A stretch of DNA of 25,931 nucleotides from positions 1 to 25,931 of the forward strand of contig JADHTP010000014.1 in NCBI GenBank assembly GCA_016784945.1, written 5' to 3'. The notes beneath the pieces were generated by a model. The model was not told the origin of the DNA and did no database searches. It worked only from the letters and a program-made list of their open reading frames with translations. Within the stretch, counting starts at the first letter, position 1. Every line of letters begins with the position of its first letter. The DNA is from Deltaproteobacteria bacterium (lineage in GTDB: Bacteria > Myxococcota_A > UBA9042 > DTJE01). A program made the position numbers and the translations under genes. Positions 8,162 through 15,816 of the stretch are shown here, one piece after another.

Positions 8162-8212
8162 GTCCCACGATCTAAAGGTCATCTTCTCTGGTACCCAAGT
8201 GATCTTTCATGG

Positions 8213-8365
8213 CGAGGCCGGGGATACCCGCCAGGGGACATCTCGGAAGCCGAGTCTTCCCTGTGGGGGGGGGCGGTTCAGACGAGGCTGAGAGAGGAGG
8301 CGGCTGAGCGGGGGCAGAGTCTCCCCGAGAAGAACGGCGGTCCCCTGGAGGGTGGTCCCCGGTCG
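8213..8365. other. Candidate structured RNA or long imperfect hairpin
   Basis: CCGGGGATACCCGCCAGGGG (8218-8237) pairs with the segment 8342-8362 in blocks of 7, 4 and 7 bp, with further pairs CGA/TCG outside (8213-8215 with 8363-8365) and TCTCGG/CCGAGA inside (8241-8246 with 8325-8330). CTCGG-AAG-CCGAG (8242-8254) and GGAAG/CTTCC (8245-8249 with 8256-8260) are competing local hairpins. A run of nine G lies at 8265-8273. It sits between two convergent genes. A rod with an internal bubble recalls 6S-type RNAs in outline only; no conserved RNA motif is recognised and the strand is undecided. Confidence 0.4.
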
Positions 8366-8458
8366 AGACACCCAGCACATCGCAATCAGCCAAGAGATGC
8401 AGTCGGCCGGAATGTAGGCGGAGCCGCAGTAGGACGACTTGTTCGGACAGGCGACCGA

Positions 8459-9148
8459 CTAGGAAGCGAGAACGACGCCTTCCAGGGCGCCCACGTCGGG
8501 AATGAAGAAGCGCTTGCCTTCCCAGGTGATGAGGCCGTCACCCTTGAGGCGGTTCAGCGTGCGGATGGTGGTCTCGAGGGTGGTGCCGGTGATGTCGGCC
8601 AGGTCCTGGCGGGTCAGCGCCAGGTCCAGGATCACGCCCCGGCAATCGCCGAAGATACCGTAACGCCGGGCCAGGTTGGCCATGACCTTGCAGAGCCGCC
8701 CTTCCACCTTGTAGACGGCCAGGGAGGACAGGTTCTCCATCAGCTCCCGGTACCGGGAACCCATCTCGCGCATGATGTTGCCCGCGATCACCGGCCACTC
8801 GCCCAGCATCTTCTTGAAGTTGCTCTGGGACACCTTGATGGCCAGTCCGTCGGTCAGGCTCTTGGCCGAGGCCGCGTAGGGCTTGCCCTCGATCAGGGCC
8901 GCCGCGGTCAGCTCGTCACCCACCGAGTAGATCTCGATGATGGTGGCGGCGCCCGTGGGGGCATGGCGGATCAATTTGACGCGCCCCTTCAGCAGAATGT
9001 ACAGCCACTCGGCCGTTTCGCCCTGGCGGAACATGTAGTCGCCTTTGGCGAACTCCTCCTCCACCGCCAGTTCCTCGATCTTCAGAATCTGGGCCTCGGT
9101 CAGGCCCTCGAAAATGCTAACCTTGTGAAGTCGATCTGTGTACGTCAT
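8459..9148 (-). CDS. CRP/FNR-family transcriptional regulator
   Basis: The ATG at 9148 is chosen because GAGGTGG lies 5-6 nt upstream; the in-frame GTG at 9157 overlaps that ribosome-binding site. The 229 residues form an N-terminal cyclic-nucleotide-binding-type beta barrel (about 12-110, with FRQGETAEWLYILLKGRVKL), a dimer helix (about 112-145), and a C-terminal winged helix-turn-helix with the recognition region LTRQDLADITGTTLETTIR (179-197). The ligand loop reads GDELTAAALIEGKPYAASA, which lacks the Arg-Ser/Thr pair CRP uses to bind cAMP. The four N-terminal cysteines of FNR are also absent (only Cys153 and Cys169). It therefore probably senses something other than cAMP or an Fe-S cluster. 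It is divergent from the tryptophanase gene and may regulate it. Confidence 0.85.
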   Translation of the reverse strand: MTYTDRLHKVSIFEGLTEAQILKIEELAVEEEFAKGDYMFRQGETAEWLYILLKGRVKLIRHAPTGAATIIEIYSVGDELTAAALIEGKPYAASAKSLTDGLAIKVSQSNFKKMLGEWPVIAGNIMREMGSRYRELMENLSSLAVYKVEGRLCKVMANLARRYGIFGDCRGVILDLALTRQDLADITGTTLETTIRTLNRLKGDGLITWEGKRFFIPDVGALEGVVLAS

Positions 9149-9259
9149 TGAATCCACCTCTACGAATCAACTGGCCATCCCTTTTTGCAATCACCGTACC
9201 AATTGACGCAGGGTGTCATGACCTGATTCGGAACCCCTCAGGATCGGGAAGGAATGAGG

Positions 9260-9289
9260 TTGAAACTCCTTCGCGAATCGCGCTAAAGT
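9260..9289 (+). promoter_or_regulatory. Promoter candidate of the tryptophanase gene with a palindromic operator-like spacer
   Basis: TTGAAA (9260-9265) and TAAAGT (9284-9289) are spaced by 18 nt and lie 43 nt before the start codon. The spacer holds the perfect palindrome TTCGCGAA (9270-9277). Another 8-bp palindrome, GTCATGAC, lies upstream at 9215-9222 in the same divergent region. Binding by the adjacent CRP/FNR-type regulator is possible; neither palindrome is a standard CRP or FNR box. Confidence 0.35.
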
Positions 9290-9332
9290 CCGCCATCCGG
9301 GACCGCCTGACTGTGACACCCAGGAGTGACCA

Positions 9333-10679
9333 ATGAGAACGATCATCGAACCCTTCCGCATCAAGATGGTGGAACCCATCCGAATGACAACGAAAGAAGA
9401 AAGGCAGGCCATCATCGAGGCCGCCGGATACAACCCGTTCCTGGTCAAGGCGGAAGACGTGCTCATCGACCTGCTGACGGACTCCGGCACCTCCGCCATG
9501 AGCCAGGAACAGTGGGCGGGGCTCATGCGTGGCGATGAATCCTACGCCGGATCCCGGTCCTTCATCCGTTTCGAAAGTGTGACAAAAAGCCTCACTGGTC
9601 TGAGACATGTGATCCCAACTCACCAGGGTCGGGCCGCCGAACGCATCCTGTTCTCCCTGGTGGGCGGCAAGGGCCGCATCATCCCGTCCAACACCCACTT
9701 CGACACCACCCGCGCCAACATCGAATTCGAGGGCGCGCGGGCCGTCGACGTGATCGCCCCCGATGGCACCGACCCCGAGGTGCTTGCCCCGTTCAAGGGA
9801 AACATGGACCTCGTGGCCCTCGAGGCGCTGATCCGCGACGTGGGGCCCGAAAACGTGCCCGTGTGCATGCTCACCGTTACCAACAACGCCACCGGCGGAC
9901 AGCCCGTTTCCATGGCCAATATTCGGGACACTAAGGCGCTGTTGAGGCAATTTGACATACCCTTGTTCCTGGACGCCTGCCGGTTCGCCGAAAACGCCTG
10001 GTTCATCAAGATGCGGGAGGACGGTTACGCCGAAAAGACCCTGGAAGAGATCGCAAAGGAGATGTTCAGCCACGTGGACGGCTGCACCATGTCCGCCAAG
10101 AAGGACGCCCTGGCCAACATCGGCGGTTTCCTGGCCGTCAATGACGACGAACTGGCCCAGCGGGTCCGGGCACTCCTCATCCTGACTGAGGGCTTCCCCA
10201 CCTACGGGGGCCTGGCGGGTCGCGACCTGGAGGCCATCGCCCAGGGGCTCATCGAAATCCTGGACGAAGACTACATGCGTTACCGGGTGCGCTCCGTGGA
10301 GTTCCTGGGCGAAAGGCTGCTGTCCCTCGGGGTCCCCATCTTCCAGCCCACTGGCGGACACGCGGTCTACGTGGACGCCGGACGCTTCCTGCCCCACATC
10401 CCCGAAAGCCGGTTCCCCGGCCAGGCCCTGGTGAGCGCCCTCTACGTGGAAGGCGGCATCCGCGCCGTGGAGGTGGGCTCCGTGATGTTCGGGCACAACG
10501 CCAAGGCGGAACTGGTCCGCCTCGCCATCCCCCGGCGGGTCCTGACCCAGAGCCACGTGGAATACGTGGTGGAGGTCTTCGAATCCATCGTGCGGAACAA
10601 GGACAACATCCCGGGCATGCGATTCGTGCACGAGGCGAAGGTCCTGCGCCACTTCACGTCCACCTTCGAACCCGTCTGA
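9333..10679 (+). CDS. tnaA: Tryptophanase (tryptophan indole-lyase), beta-eliminating lyase family
   Basis: This PLP enzyme splits L-tryptophan into indole, pyruvate and ammonia. The ATG has AGGAG 8-9 nt upstream. Family landmarks in order: EPFRIKMVEP at the N-terminus, IDLLTDSGT, MRGDESYAGS, PTHQGR, FDTTR, TNNATGGQPVSMAN, LDACRFAENA, MSAKKDA (Lys257 as the PLP lysine), EGFPTYGGLAGRD, GGHAVYVDAG and KVLRHFT near the end. Its closest relative by function is either tryptophanase or tyrosine phenol-lyase. At the two positions where the phenol-lyase has Thr124 and Arg381 for the phenol ring, this protein has Asp124 and Val381, as in tryptophanase, which supports the Trp assignment. Length 448 is slightly shorter than E. 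coli TnaA. No tnaC leader or tryptophan permease is seen beside it. It is convergent with the exonuclease gene, 10 nt apart. Confidence 0.85.
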   Translation: MRTIIEPFRIKMVEPIRMTTKEERQAIIEAAGYNPFLVKAEDVLIDLLTDSGTSAMSQEQWAGLMRGDESYAGSRSFIRFESVTKSLTGLRHVIPTHQGRAAERILFSLVGGKGRIIPSNTHFDTTRANIEFEGARAVDVIAPDGTDPEVLAPFKGNMDLVALEALIRDVGPENVPVCMLTVTNNATGGQPVSMANIRDTKALLRQFDIPLFLDACRFAENAWFIKMREDGYAEKTLEEIAKEMFSHVDGCTMSAKKDALANIGGFLAVNDDELAQRVRALLILTEGFPTYGGLAGRDLEAIAQGLIEILDEDYMRYRVRSVEFLGERLLSLGVPIFQPTGGHAVYVDAGRFLPHIPESRFPGQALVSALYVEGGIRAVEVGSVMFGHNAKAELVRLAIPRRVLTQSHVEYVVEVFESIVRNKDNIPGMRFVHEAKVLRHFTSTFEPV

Positions 10680-10689
10680 CACGAAGTGT

Positions 10690-11472
10690 TCAGCGACCCT
10701 TGCTGGTGAGCGCCAGGTAGGCCTCGATGAAGGCACGGATGGGGTCCGTCTCGCGACCGTAGAGGTAGCCCGGTCCCAGGGTGGGTTTCCCGTCATCGGA
10801 AACCAGGTGGGCCGTGGAGGCGAACTCCTGGCGAAGCAGGGTGCTCTGACCGGCCTCGGGCTGCTGACCGCGCATCTTCCGCCATGTGGCTTTCTTCTGG
10901 CGGTCTTCTTCGGACCACTGGGCCTGCAGCACCAGGAGGTCGTCCAGTTCTTCGGGCAGGTCCGGCGCCATGGCCAGCAGCAGGCGGACCGTGGCGTCGG
11001 CGTCGGCCGTGGCCCGGTGGGCGTTCTCCATGGTGATCCCGTAGTGCTTGACCATGTCCACCAGGCGGTGCCGCCCCTTCTTGACCAGGCCCTTGGTGAA
11101 CACCAGGGCGTCCACGGGAAAGCACTCGGGCATCTTGAGGTTCAGGCGGCCCAGTTCCACTTCCAGCAGGGGCAGGTCGAAGCCCAGCAGGTTGTAGCCC
11201 ACCACCACCTGGCCCTCGATCCGCTTGAGGACCTCGCCCACCACGGTTGCGAGGAGCGGCTTGCCCGTGACTTCCGCCTGGGTCACGCCGGTCTTTTCCA
11301 CGGTGATGGGCGACAGTTCCCGGCCGGGATCCACCAGTTCGCCCCAGGTCTCCGTCAGCTCGCCTTTCTCGTAGGTCGTCAGACCGATTTCGAAGATCCG
11401 GTCTTCCTGGATGGACAGGCCGGTGGTCTCCGTGTCCAGGCCCACAAGGGCCATTTCGCGCCACACCGCCAC
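10690..11472 (-). CDS. DEDDh 3'-5' exonuclease domain protein (DnaQ-like)
   Basis: The GTG at 11472 has GAGGT 7-8 nt upstream; an internal ATG at 11454 is possible but would leave only a few residues before the first catalytic motif. Motif I is DTETTGL (Asp13, Glu15), motif II NLLGFDLPLL (Asp99), and motif III HRATADA (His152, Asp157), so all DEDDh metal-binding residues are present. The exonuclease domain covers about 8-170. The remaining 90 residues are a charged C-terminal extension with no domain I recognise. It resembles stand-alone proofreading-type or RNase T-type exonucleases. It is not assignable to the Pol III epsilon subunit from sequence alone, since no clear polymerase-binding segment is visible. 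Confidence 0.8.
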   Translation of the reverse strand: MAVWREMALVGLDTETTGLSIQEDRIFEIGLTTYEKGELTETWGELVDPGRELSPITVEKTGVTQAEVTGKPLLATVVGEVLKRIEGQVVVGYNLLGFDLPLLEVELGRLNLKMPECFPVDALVFTKGLVKKGRHRLVDMVKHYGITMENAHRATADADATVRLLLAMAPDLPEELDDLLVLQAQWSEEDRQKKATWRKMRGQQPEAGQSTLLRQEFASTAHLVSDDGKPTLGPGYLYGRETDPIRAFIEAYLALTSKGR

Positions 11473-11529
11473 GTCGGCTACCTCGTTGATTCGCTTGGAG
11501 TTCCGTCGGAGACGGGCCCACGAATATAC

Positions 11530-11558
11530 TTGACTCGCGTCCTGTGGAAACCTATCAT
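11530..11558 (+). promoter_or_regulatory. Sigma70-like promoter for the first Cys-rich lipoprotein gene
   Basis: TTGACT (11530-11535) and TATCAT (11553-11558) each match 5 of 6 consensus bases and are spaced by exactly 17 nt. A transcript would begin near 11565 and carry a leader of nearly 200 nt before the ATG at 11761. On the minus strand the adjacent TATATT (11528-11523) could serve as the -10 for the exonuclease gene. Confidence 0.55.
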
Positions 11559-11601
11559 TAACTTGCTGGCGTTGCCAGCCCCCTCCAATGTTCCTTTCCC
11601 C

Positions 11602-11709
11602 TGCCGGTGGGAGAGAACACGAACCGCCCGTTTGCCCACTCTCCCGCCGGCAAACTATGTCCGGGATATCGGGCTTCGTTGTCGTTGACTGCCTCAGACC
11701 GATATCCCG
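11602..11709 (+). promoter_or_regulatory. Structured 5' leader with two hairpins and an alternative pairing
   Basis: Hairpin 1 pairs TGCCGGTGGGAGAG (11602-11615) with CTCTCCCGCCGGCA (11639-11652), 14 bp with one G-T pair. Hairpin 2 pairs CGGGATATCGG (11662-11672) with CCGATATCCCG (11699-11709), 11 bp perfect. GTTTGCC (11630-11636) can instead pair with GGCAAAC (11649-11655), which uses part of hairpin 1's 3' arm, so the two folds exclude each other. No U-tract follows. It matches no riboswitch class I can recognise. Confidence 0.45.
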
Positions 11710-11760
11710 ACCATGAGGGGATAAAAGCTGGTATCATTTTGCCGGTTGAAGGACGAGTGC

Positions 11761-13167
11761 ATGCCCAGGCGCCTCACACATCTGCTGCTGTTGCCTGCGC
11801 TGATCGCGGCGGCGGGTTGCATCAAGTCCATCGACGCGCCGGAATGCGTGATCCTGGCGGACTGTCCCCCCGACGAAGCGTACAACTCCTGCGAAGACGG
11901 CTACTGCTTCAAGGAAGGAAAATGCGCCCAGGCCGGGTTCAAGCCCAACGACTCCTGCTGCCCGCCCATGGAGGGCGATCGCACCGGTGACACGGACTGC
12001 CTGGTCATGGCCGAGTACTTCGGCGACCAGGTGAGCGTCCCGGCTTTCGACGCCCAGGGCAACCTGTTTGTCACCTACGCCTCCCTCGACCCCGACAAGG
12101 GCAGTATGGTCCTGCTGGAGCGCCTGGCCCCCGCGGACCTCCAGTCCAACCCGGTGAACCGGCCCGTGCCCGTGGAAGTGGGCCCCGGGGCGTCCACCCT
12201 GGCCCCCATGATCACCCGGAACGTGTCGGTCTACGCGGCCTTCGACGGCGGGGTGAACCGGTACGACGCCGAAACCCTGGATCTGGTCGCGGGCATCGAA
12301 TCCAAGGCCCCCGAAGGCGGCCTGGCATTCGCCTCCAACGGGGGCCGGTCCGTGGTCGCGTGGCCCACGGCGGGCGGTGTGGTGGTCACCTACGACGAAG
12401 ACGGGGGATCCGTGGTGTCCCACGACCTGGTGGAAATCCTGAACGCGCCGCCCCTGGCCAAGGCCCACTTCCATGCCCCGGTGATCTCGGGCAACGGACA
12501 CCGCCTGTACGTGACCGCCGACAGCGGCCACCTGGTCGCCGTGGAAGTGGGGGTCGATCCCCTGGGCCCGGTGGCCTCCCTGGTCCTGCCATCCCTGCCC
12601 GCGGGACCGCCGGTGGAGTCCGGGGGTCGGGTCTTCGTTGTCACGGCGAACAACTTCCTGACCGCCTACCGTGCAAACGATGATTTTTCCTTTGATTTCA
12701 AGTGGCAATACAACCTGGGAGGACCCTGCGCGGGGCGCCCGCTCCTGGACGCCGGGGGGGACCTGGTGCTGGCCCGGCGGAACGGCCGGGTGCTGGTGAT
12801 CCGGGACTTCGATTCAAAGGGTTCCATGGTGGGTGAGGGGGATTTCGGCGAGCCCCTGGCCGACACCACGCCGCTGCTCACGGACCATCCGCGCCTAGTG
12901 GCCCTGGGCGACGGGGGCCTGTCCGTGCTGAGCCTGCTGCGCGCCGACGACAACGGGACCATCACCCTGTCCGAGGGTCTGCGCTTCGACCTGGAATTCC
13001 CCACCACGGCGTCCCCCACGGTTCGGTCGGGCCGCCTCATCCTGCCCCTGACCTCGTCTTGGCGCCTCCTGGCCTGGACCCTGGCCGACGAATCCCTGCC
13101 TTTGACGGGCTTCCCCCGGGACGGCGGCTTCGCGGACAACACCAACCAGGTCATCCCCCCCATGTAG
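11761..13167 (+). CDS. Lipoprotein with Cys-rich head and propeller-like body
   Basis: The ATG at 11761 has GAAGGA about 8 nt upstream and begins a signal peptide ending at AAGC (lipid-bearing Cys20). Residues about 20-85 are Cys-rich (CVILADC, SCEDGYC, CAQ, SCCPP, DTDC), without the regular CTDD repeats of the two following genes. From about residue 90 on, the chain shows repeated beta-strand blocks separated by DxxG turns (FDAQGNLFVTYAS, FDGGVNRYDAETL, GHRLYVTADSGHLVAVEV, GGRVFVVTANNFLTAYRAN), consistent with a PQQ-like or WD-like beta-propeller. No catalytic residues are recognised. It is first of three similarly built lipoprotein genes; a hairpin pair separates it from the next. Function unknown; a surface sensor, binding or scaffold protein is plausible. 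Confidence 0.75.
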   Translation: MPRRLTHLLLLPALIAAAGCIKSIDAPECVILADCPPDEAYNSCEDGYCFKEGKCAQAGFKPNDSCCPPMEGDRTGDTDCLVMAEYFGDQVSVPAFDAQGNLFVTYASLDPDKGSMVLLERLAPADLQSNPVNRPVPVEVGPGASTLAPMITRNVSVYAAFDGGVNRYDAETLDLVAGIESKAPEGGLAFASNGGRSVVAWPTAGGVVVTYDEDGGSVVSHDLVEILNAPPLAKAHFHAPVISGNGHRLYVTADSGHLVAVEVGVDPLGPVASLVLPSLPAGPPVESGGRVFVVTANNFLTAYRANDDFSFDFKWQYNLGGPCAGRPLLDAGGDLVLARRNGRVLVIRDFDSKGSMVGEGDFGEPLADTTPLLTDHPRLVALGDGGLSVLSLLRADDNGTITLSEGLRFDLEFPTTASPTVRSGRLILPLTSSWRLLAWTLADESLPLTGFPRDGGFADNTNQVIPPM

Positions 13168-13170
13168 GGC

Positions 13171-13220
13171 GGGGCCTCCCGGCCCCTCCGTTCCCTTGGG
13201 GACGGACACCCGTCCGTCCC
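13171..13220 (+). terminator. Tandem hairpins after the first Cys-rich lipoprotein gene
   Basis: GGGGCC-TCCC-GGCCCC (13171-13186) is followed by GGGACGGAC-ACCC-GTCCGTCCC (13199-13220), a perfect 9-bp stem. A short pyrimidine stretch (TCCTGACCCC) follows but no U-run, so this may be a factor-dependent end or a REP-type palindrome. Confidence 0.45.
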
Positions 13221-13245
13221 TCCTGACCCCGCCATGTAGCGAATA

Positions 13246-13274
13246 TTGCCTGTGTTCCGATAAAACATTAGAAT
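13246..13274 (+). promoter_or_regulatory. Sigma70-like promoter for the CTDD-repeat lipoprotein pair
   Basis: TTGCCT (13246-13251, 4 of 6) and TAGAAT (13269-13274, 5 of 6) are spaced by 17 nt in a locally AT-rich stretch, about 32 nt before the start codon at 13306. It would give a short leader. Confidence 0.5.
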
Positions 13275-13305
13275 CGTCTGGCACGCGCAAGGGTCGGATG
13301 GGGGA

Positions 13306-15816
13306 ATGATGTCAAGCTGTTCAGATTCCAGGGCGGTTTCCGGAAGATCCCTGATCCCATGGGTCATCGCCGCGGTCGTTCTGGCCCACGGGTGTGGCGG
13401 TGGTTCGTCCCCGTCGGACGTGGCCGGAGATACCGCGGGACCGGACGTGGATTCGGGCCCGATGGTCCCATGCCAGGACCAGAAAGACTGCCTGGATTTC
13501 GTTGTGGACTCCTGCCAGGTAGCGGTGTGCAGCGTGGACTCTGGACAATGCGAGGCCGTGACTGACAAGGCCCTGGACGGAACGGACTGCCAGCCCGAAG
13601 ATCTCTGCTCCGACGGCACCTGCGAAGACGGGAAATGCCTTGAAAGCCCAAGGTGCGACGACCAGAACGCCTGCACCGACGACGCCTGCGCCCCTCTCAC
13701 CGGCGAATGCACCCACACGGATACCGTTTGCGACGATGAAAACCCCTGCACTACCGACGGGTGCGATACGGCCACCGGTTGCACCATGGAACCGGACATC
13801 GGACTGGCCTGCAACGACAATGACTCGTGTACGACCACGGACCTGTGCGACGCCTCGGGCGATTGCGTGGGCAAGGACCCGAAGGACTGCGACGACGACA
13901 ATCCCTGCACCGACGACGGGTGCGATCCCGTGACCGGCGATTGCACGCACGGAGACAACACCGCCCCCTGCGAAGACGGCGATCCCTGCACGACCGGGGA
14001 TTCGTGCACCGGCTCGATCTGCGTGCCCGGCCTGAACGTGCCCGGTTGCTGTCACTCGGGACCGGATTGCGATGACAAGGATCCCTGCACCGAAGAGGAC
14101 TGCGTGGACGGGGCCTGCCAGTACATGGGGGAATCACCCGGCGACACGGAGACCGGTTGCGTGCCGGGCAGCGCTTGTCAGTCGGGGTTTTGCAACATGG
14201 CAACCGGGACCTGCGACACCTTCGACCTGACCATGCCCCGGGGCCTCCTGGACTGGGACCTCACCGAGGGGACCGCGCCCGCCGGCTTCCGGTGGACCAC
14301 GGCGGGGGGCGTCATGGGTCCGAAGGGCACCGGCGGCCCCACGGGTGAACCCGGGTCCTTCCGACTTCCATCCCATTTCGCCCCGGCGGGCATCAAGGTC
14401 CTGCACCTCCACCTGGCCCAGGGAGGCAATTGCGGAACGGAGGCAACGGCGGTCACGGTGGGTGGGGTTCAGGTCACCTCCTCCGGGTGCGTTCCCGGTG
14501 AGGGGGCCCCCGTGGTGTCCTATTCCTGGACGGACCCGGCCGCGGACCTGGTGGACGTGGAGATCACGGTCCAGCCCGACAAGGTGGTGAGCCGGGTCAC
14601 GTACCTGGCCTGGGCCGCATCGGGGTGCAGACCCCTGGGACAGGTGGCCGTGGCCCCCGGAACCGACATCACGGACCTGGCCCTGGCGGGCAACCTGCGG
14701 GGCATGGTGGCGGGATATCGGATAGGCAAAGACGGATACGCGTCATCAATGAGCCTTCTTCAAGGCCTGCAGGATCCAACCAAGGTCAATGATTCAACTT
14801 TCAATCCTGATGCAGTCTGGTTCAGGTCGTCAATGGTGGCTCTGGAGGACGGCCTATACCTCTTCGCCTACGGCGGCGCCGACAAGCAGGTGCGACTGGT
14901 GTTGCTGGACGAACTGGGACAGGTGGTGTCGTCCGGCGTGCCGGACCTGTTCGCGCCCCAGGCGGACGACCAGTACGAGCCCCACCTGGCCCGTCTGGCC
15001 GACGGCGGGGCGTTTCTGGTCTATGCCTCCAGCCAGGTGGACGGGGACGGGCTGGGCATTGCACGCACCGGGATCTCCATCATCGGGGACCAGATCGGAC
15101 CCTTCACCGCCGTGGAAAAGGTCAACGTAGCAGTGGAAGGCGACCAGCGTCGACCGGTGCAGTGGTCGGAGTCCGCCGGCACGCCGGGACTCGCAGCCTG
15201 GGTCACGAGCGCGGACCAGGTGGTCAAGGCCCGGCGCCTCCCCCTGGCGGCCACGCCCGACACCGAGGTGGTGGTGGCCGAAGCCGAGGGGAACGTGACA
15301 TTCCTTGACCTGGCCCTGGCCCGGTCCGACGACCTGTTCTACCTGGTCTGGCAGACCTCCGACGGCTCGGTTGGCGGCACGGTGCTCGACGGGGATCTGG
15401 CACCGATGGGCGACGTGGACCTGACCGGCGTGGGTGGCGAACAGTACGACCCGAGCCTGGTGGTCCTGACGTCCGGCGCCCTCCTGATGGTCACCCGGGT
15501 GGACGGACTGGACGTGAACGTGGTGCAGGTCCGGGTGTCCGGGGATGGGGCAGTGACCAATGTCGTGAAGGTGTCAGATCAAGTTGAAAAGCCCACGGCC
15601 TCGCCCATCTTGGCCGCCTGCGGCCCGTTCATGGCCTGCTTCGGGTTCGTGGACACCTGGAACCCCGCGGACAAGGGCCTGTACCTGGGCTACACGTCGA
15701 CCGCCTGCGACGAAGGGCCCGTGGACTGCACCAAGCCCTCGGCGCCAGGCGTATGCGTGGGCTTCGGTTCCCCCGCCTACGTGACCTTCCCCGGGGCCAC
15801 GGGGTGGTGCCCTTGA
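13306..15816 (+). CDS. Large lipoprotein with six CTDD-type Cys repeats and a beta-rich body
   Basis: Start ATG at 13306 (or 13309) after GGGGGA. The signal peptide ends at LAHGC (Cys30). A Thr/Asp/Gly-rich linker is followed by Cys-rich sequence from residue 52 and then six units of about 22 residues at about 117-275, of the form CDDxNPCTxDxCDxxTGxC. These resemble the Dictyostelium (CTDC) repeat, common in myxobacterial surface proteins and likely disulfide-bonded with acidic, possibly Ca-binding, loops. The last 550 residues have a jelly-roll-like stretch (about 325-440) and then repeated blocks such as LYLFAYGGADKQVRLVLLD, GGAFLVYAS and FYLVWQTSDG, suggesting a beta-propeller. The next gene starts inside its last codons. 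Function unknown; presumed exported and outer-surface or periplasmic. Confidence 0.8.
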   Translation: MMSSCSDSRAVSGRSLIPWVIAAVVLAHGCGGGSSPSDVAGDTAGPDVDSGPMVPCQDQKDCLDFVVDSCQVAVCSVDSGQCEAVTDKALDGTDCQPEDLCSDGTCEDGKCLESPRCDDQNACTDDACAPLTGECTHTDTVCDDENPCTTDGCDTATGCTMEPDIGLACNDNDSCTTTDLCDASGDCVGKDPKDCDDDNPCTDDGCDPVTGDCTHGDNTAPCEDGDPCTTGDSCTGSICVPGLNVPGCCHSGPDCDDKDPCTEEDCVDGACQYMGESPGDTETGCVPGSACQSGFCNMATGTCDTFDLTMPRGLLDWDLTEGTAPAGFRWTTAGGVMGPKGTGGPTGEPGSFRLPSHFAPAGIKVLHLHLAQGGNCGTEATAVTVGGVQVTSSGCVPGEGAPVVSYSWTDPAADLVDVEITVQPDKVVSRVTYLAWAASGCRPLGQVAVAPGTDITDLALAGNLRGMVAGYRIGKDGYASSMSLLQGLQDPTKVNDSTFNPDAVWFRSSMVALEDGLYLFAYGGADKQVRLVLLDELGQVVSSGVPDLFAPQADDQYEPHLARLADGGAFLVYASSQVDGDGLGIARTGISIIGDQIGPFTAVEKVNVAVEGDQRRPVQWSESAGTPGLAAWVTSADQVVKARRLPLAATPDTEVVVAEAEGNVTFLDLALARSDDLFYLVWQTSDGSVGGTVLDGDLAPMGDVDLTGVGGEQYDPSLVVLTSGALLMVTRVDGLDVNVVQVRVSGDGAVTNVVKVSDQVEKPTASPILAACGPFMACFGFVDTWNPADKGLYLGYTSTACDEGPVDCTKPSAPGVCVGFGSPAYVTFPGATGWCP
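13654..14127 (+). repeat. Six in-frame CTDD-type cysteine repeats
   Basis: Protein-level tandem units starting CDDQNACTDDAC, CDDENPCTTDGC, CNDNDSCTTTDLC, CDDDNPCTDDGC, CEDGDPCTTGDSC and CDDKDPCTEEDC. At DNA level they diverge (mainly at third positions) and are spaced by about 60-78 nt. They are old coding repeats rather than a recent tandem duplication. Confidence 0.8.

Noticed and set aside
8213..8365. Assignment of the folding segment to 6S RNA, tmRNA, RNase P RNA or SRP RNA
   Set aside because: None of the conserved sequence blocks of these RNAs can be found on either strand; only the general outline fits 6S.
8172..8393. Small minus-strand open frame in the long intergenic region
   Set aside because: Pro/Ser/Arg-rich with no ribosome-binding site; it coincides with the strongly folding segment and the G9 run, so a structured element explains it better.
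9149..9157. GTG start at 9157 for the CRP/FNR-type regulator
   Set aside because: It lies inside the GAGGTGG ribosome-binding site that serves the ATG at 9148.
9215..9222. GTCATGAC as a defined CRP or FNR box
   Set aside because: It matches neither TGTGA-N6-TCACA nor TTGAT-N4-ATCAA; kept only as an unassigned palindrome.
9333..10679. Tyrosine phenol-lyase
   Set aside because: Asp124 and Val381 replace the phenol-binding Thr and Arg of that enzyme.
13654..14127. CRISPR-like array
   Set aside because: The periodic units are in-frame, diverged at DNA level and encode Cys repeats; there are no identical repeats or cas genes.
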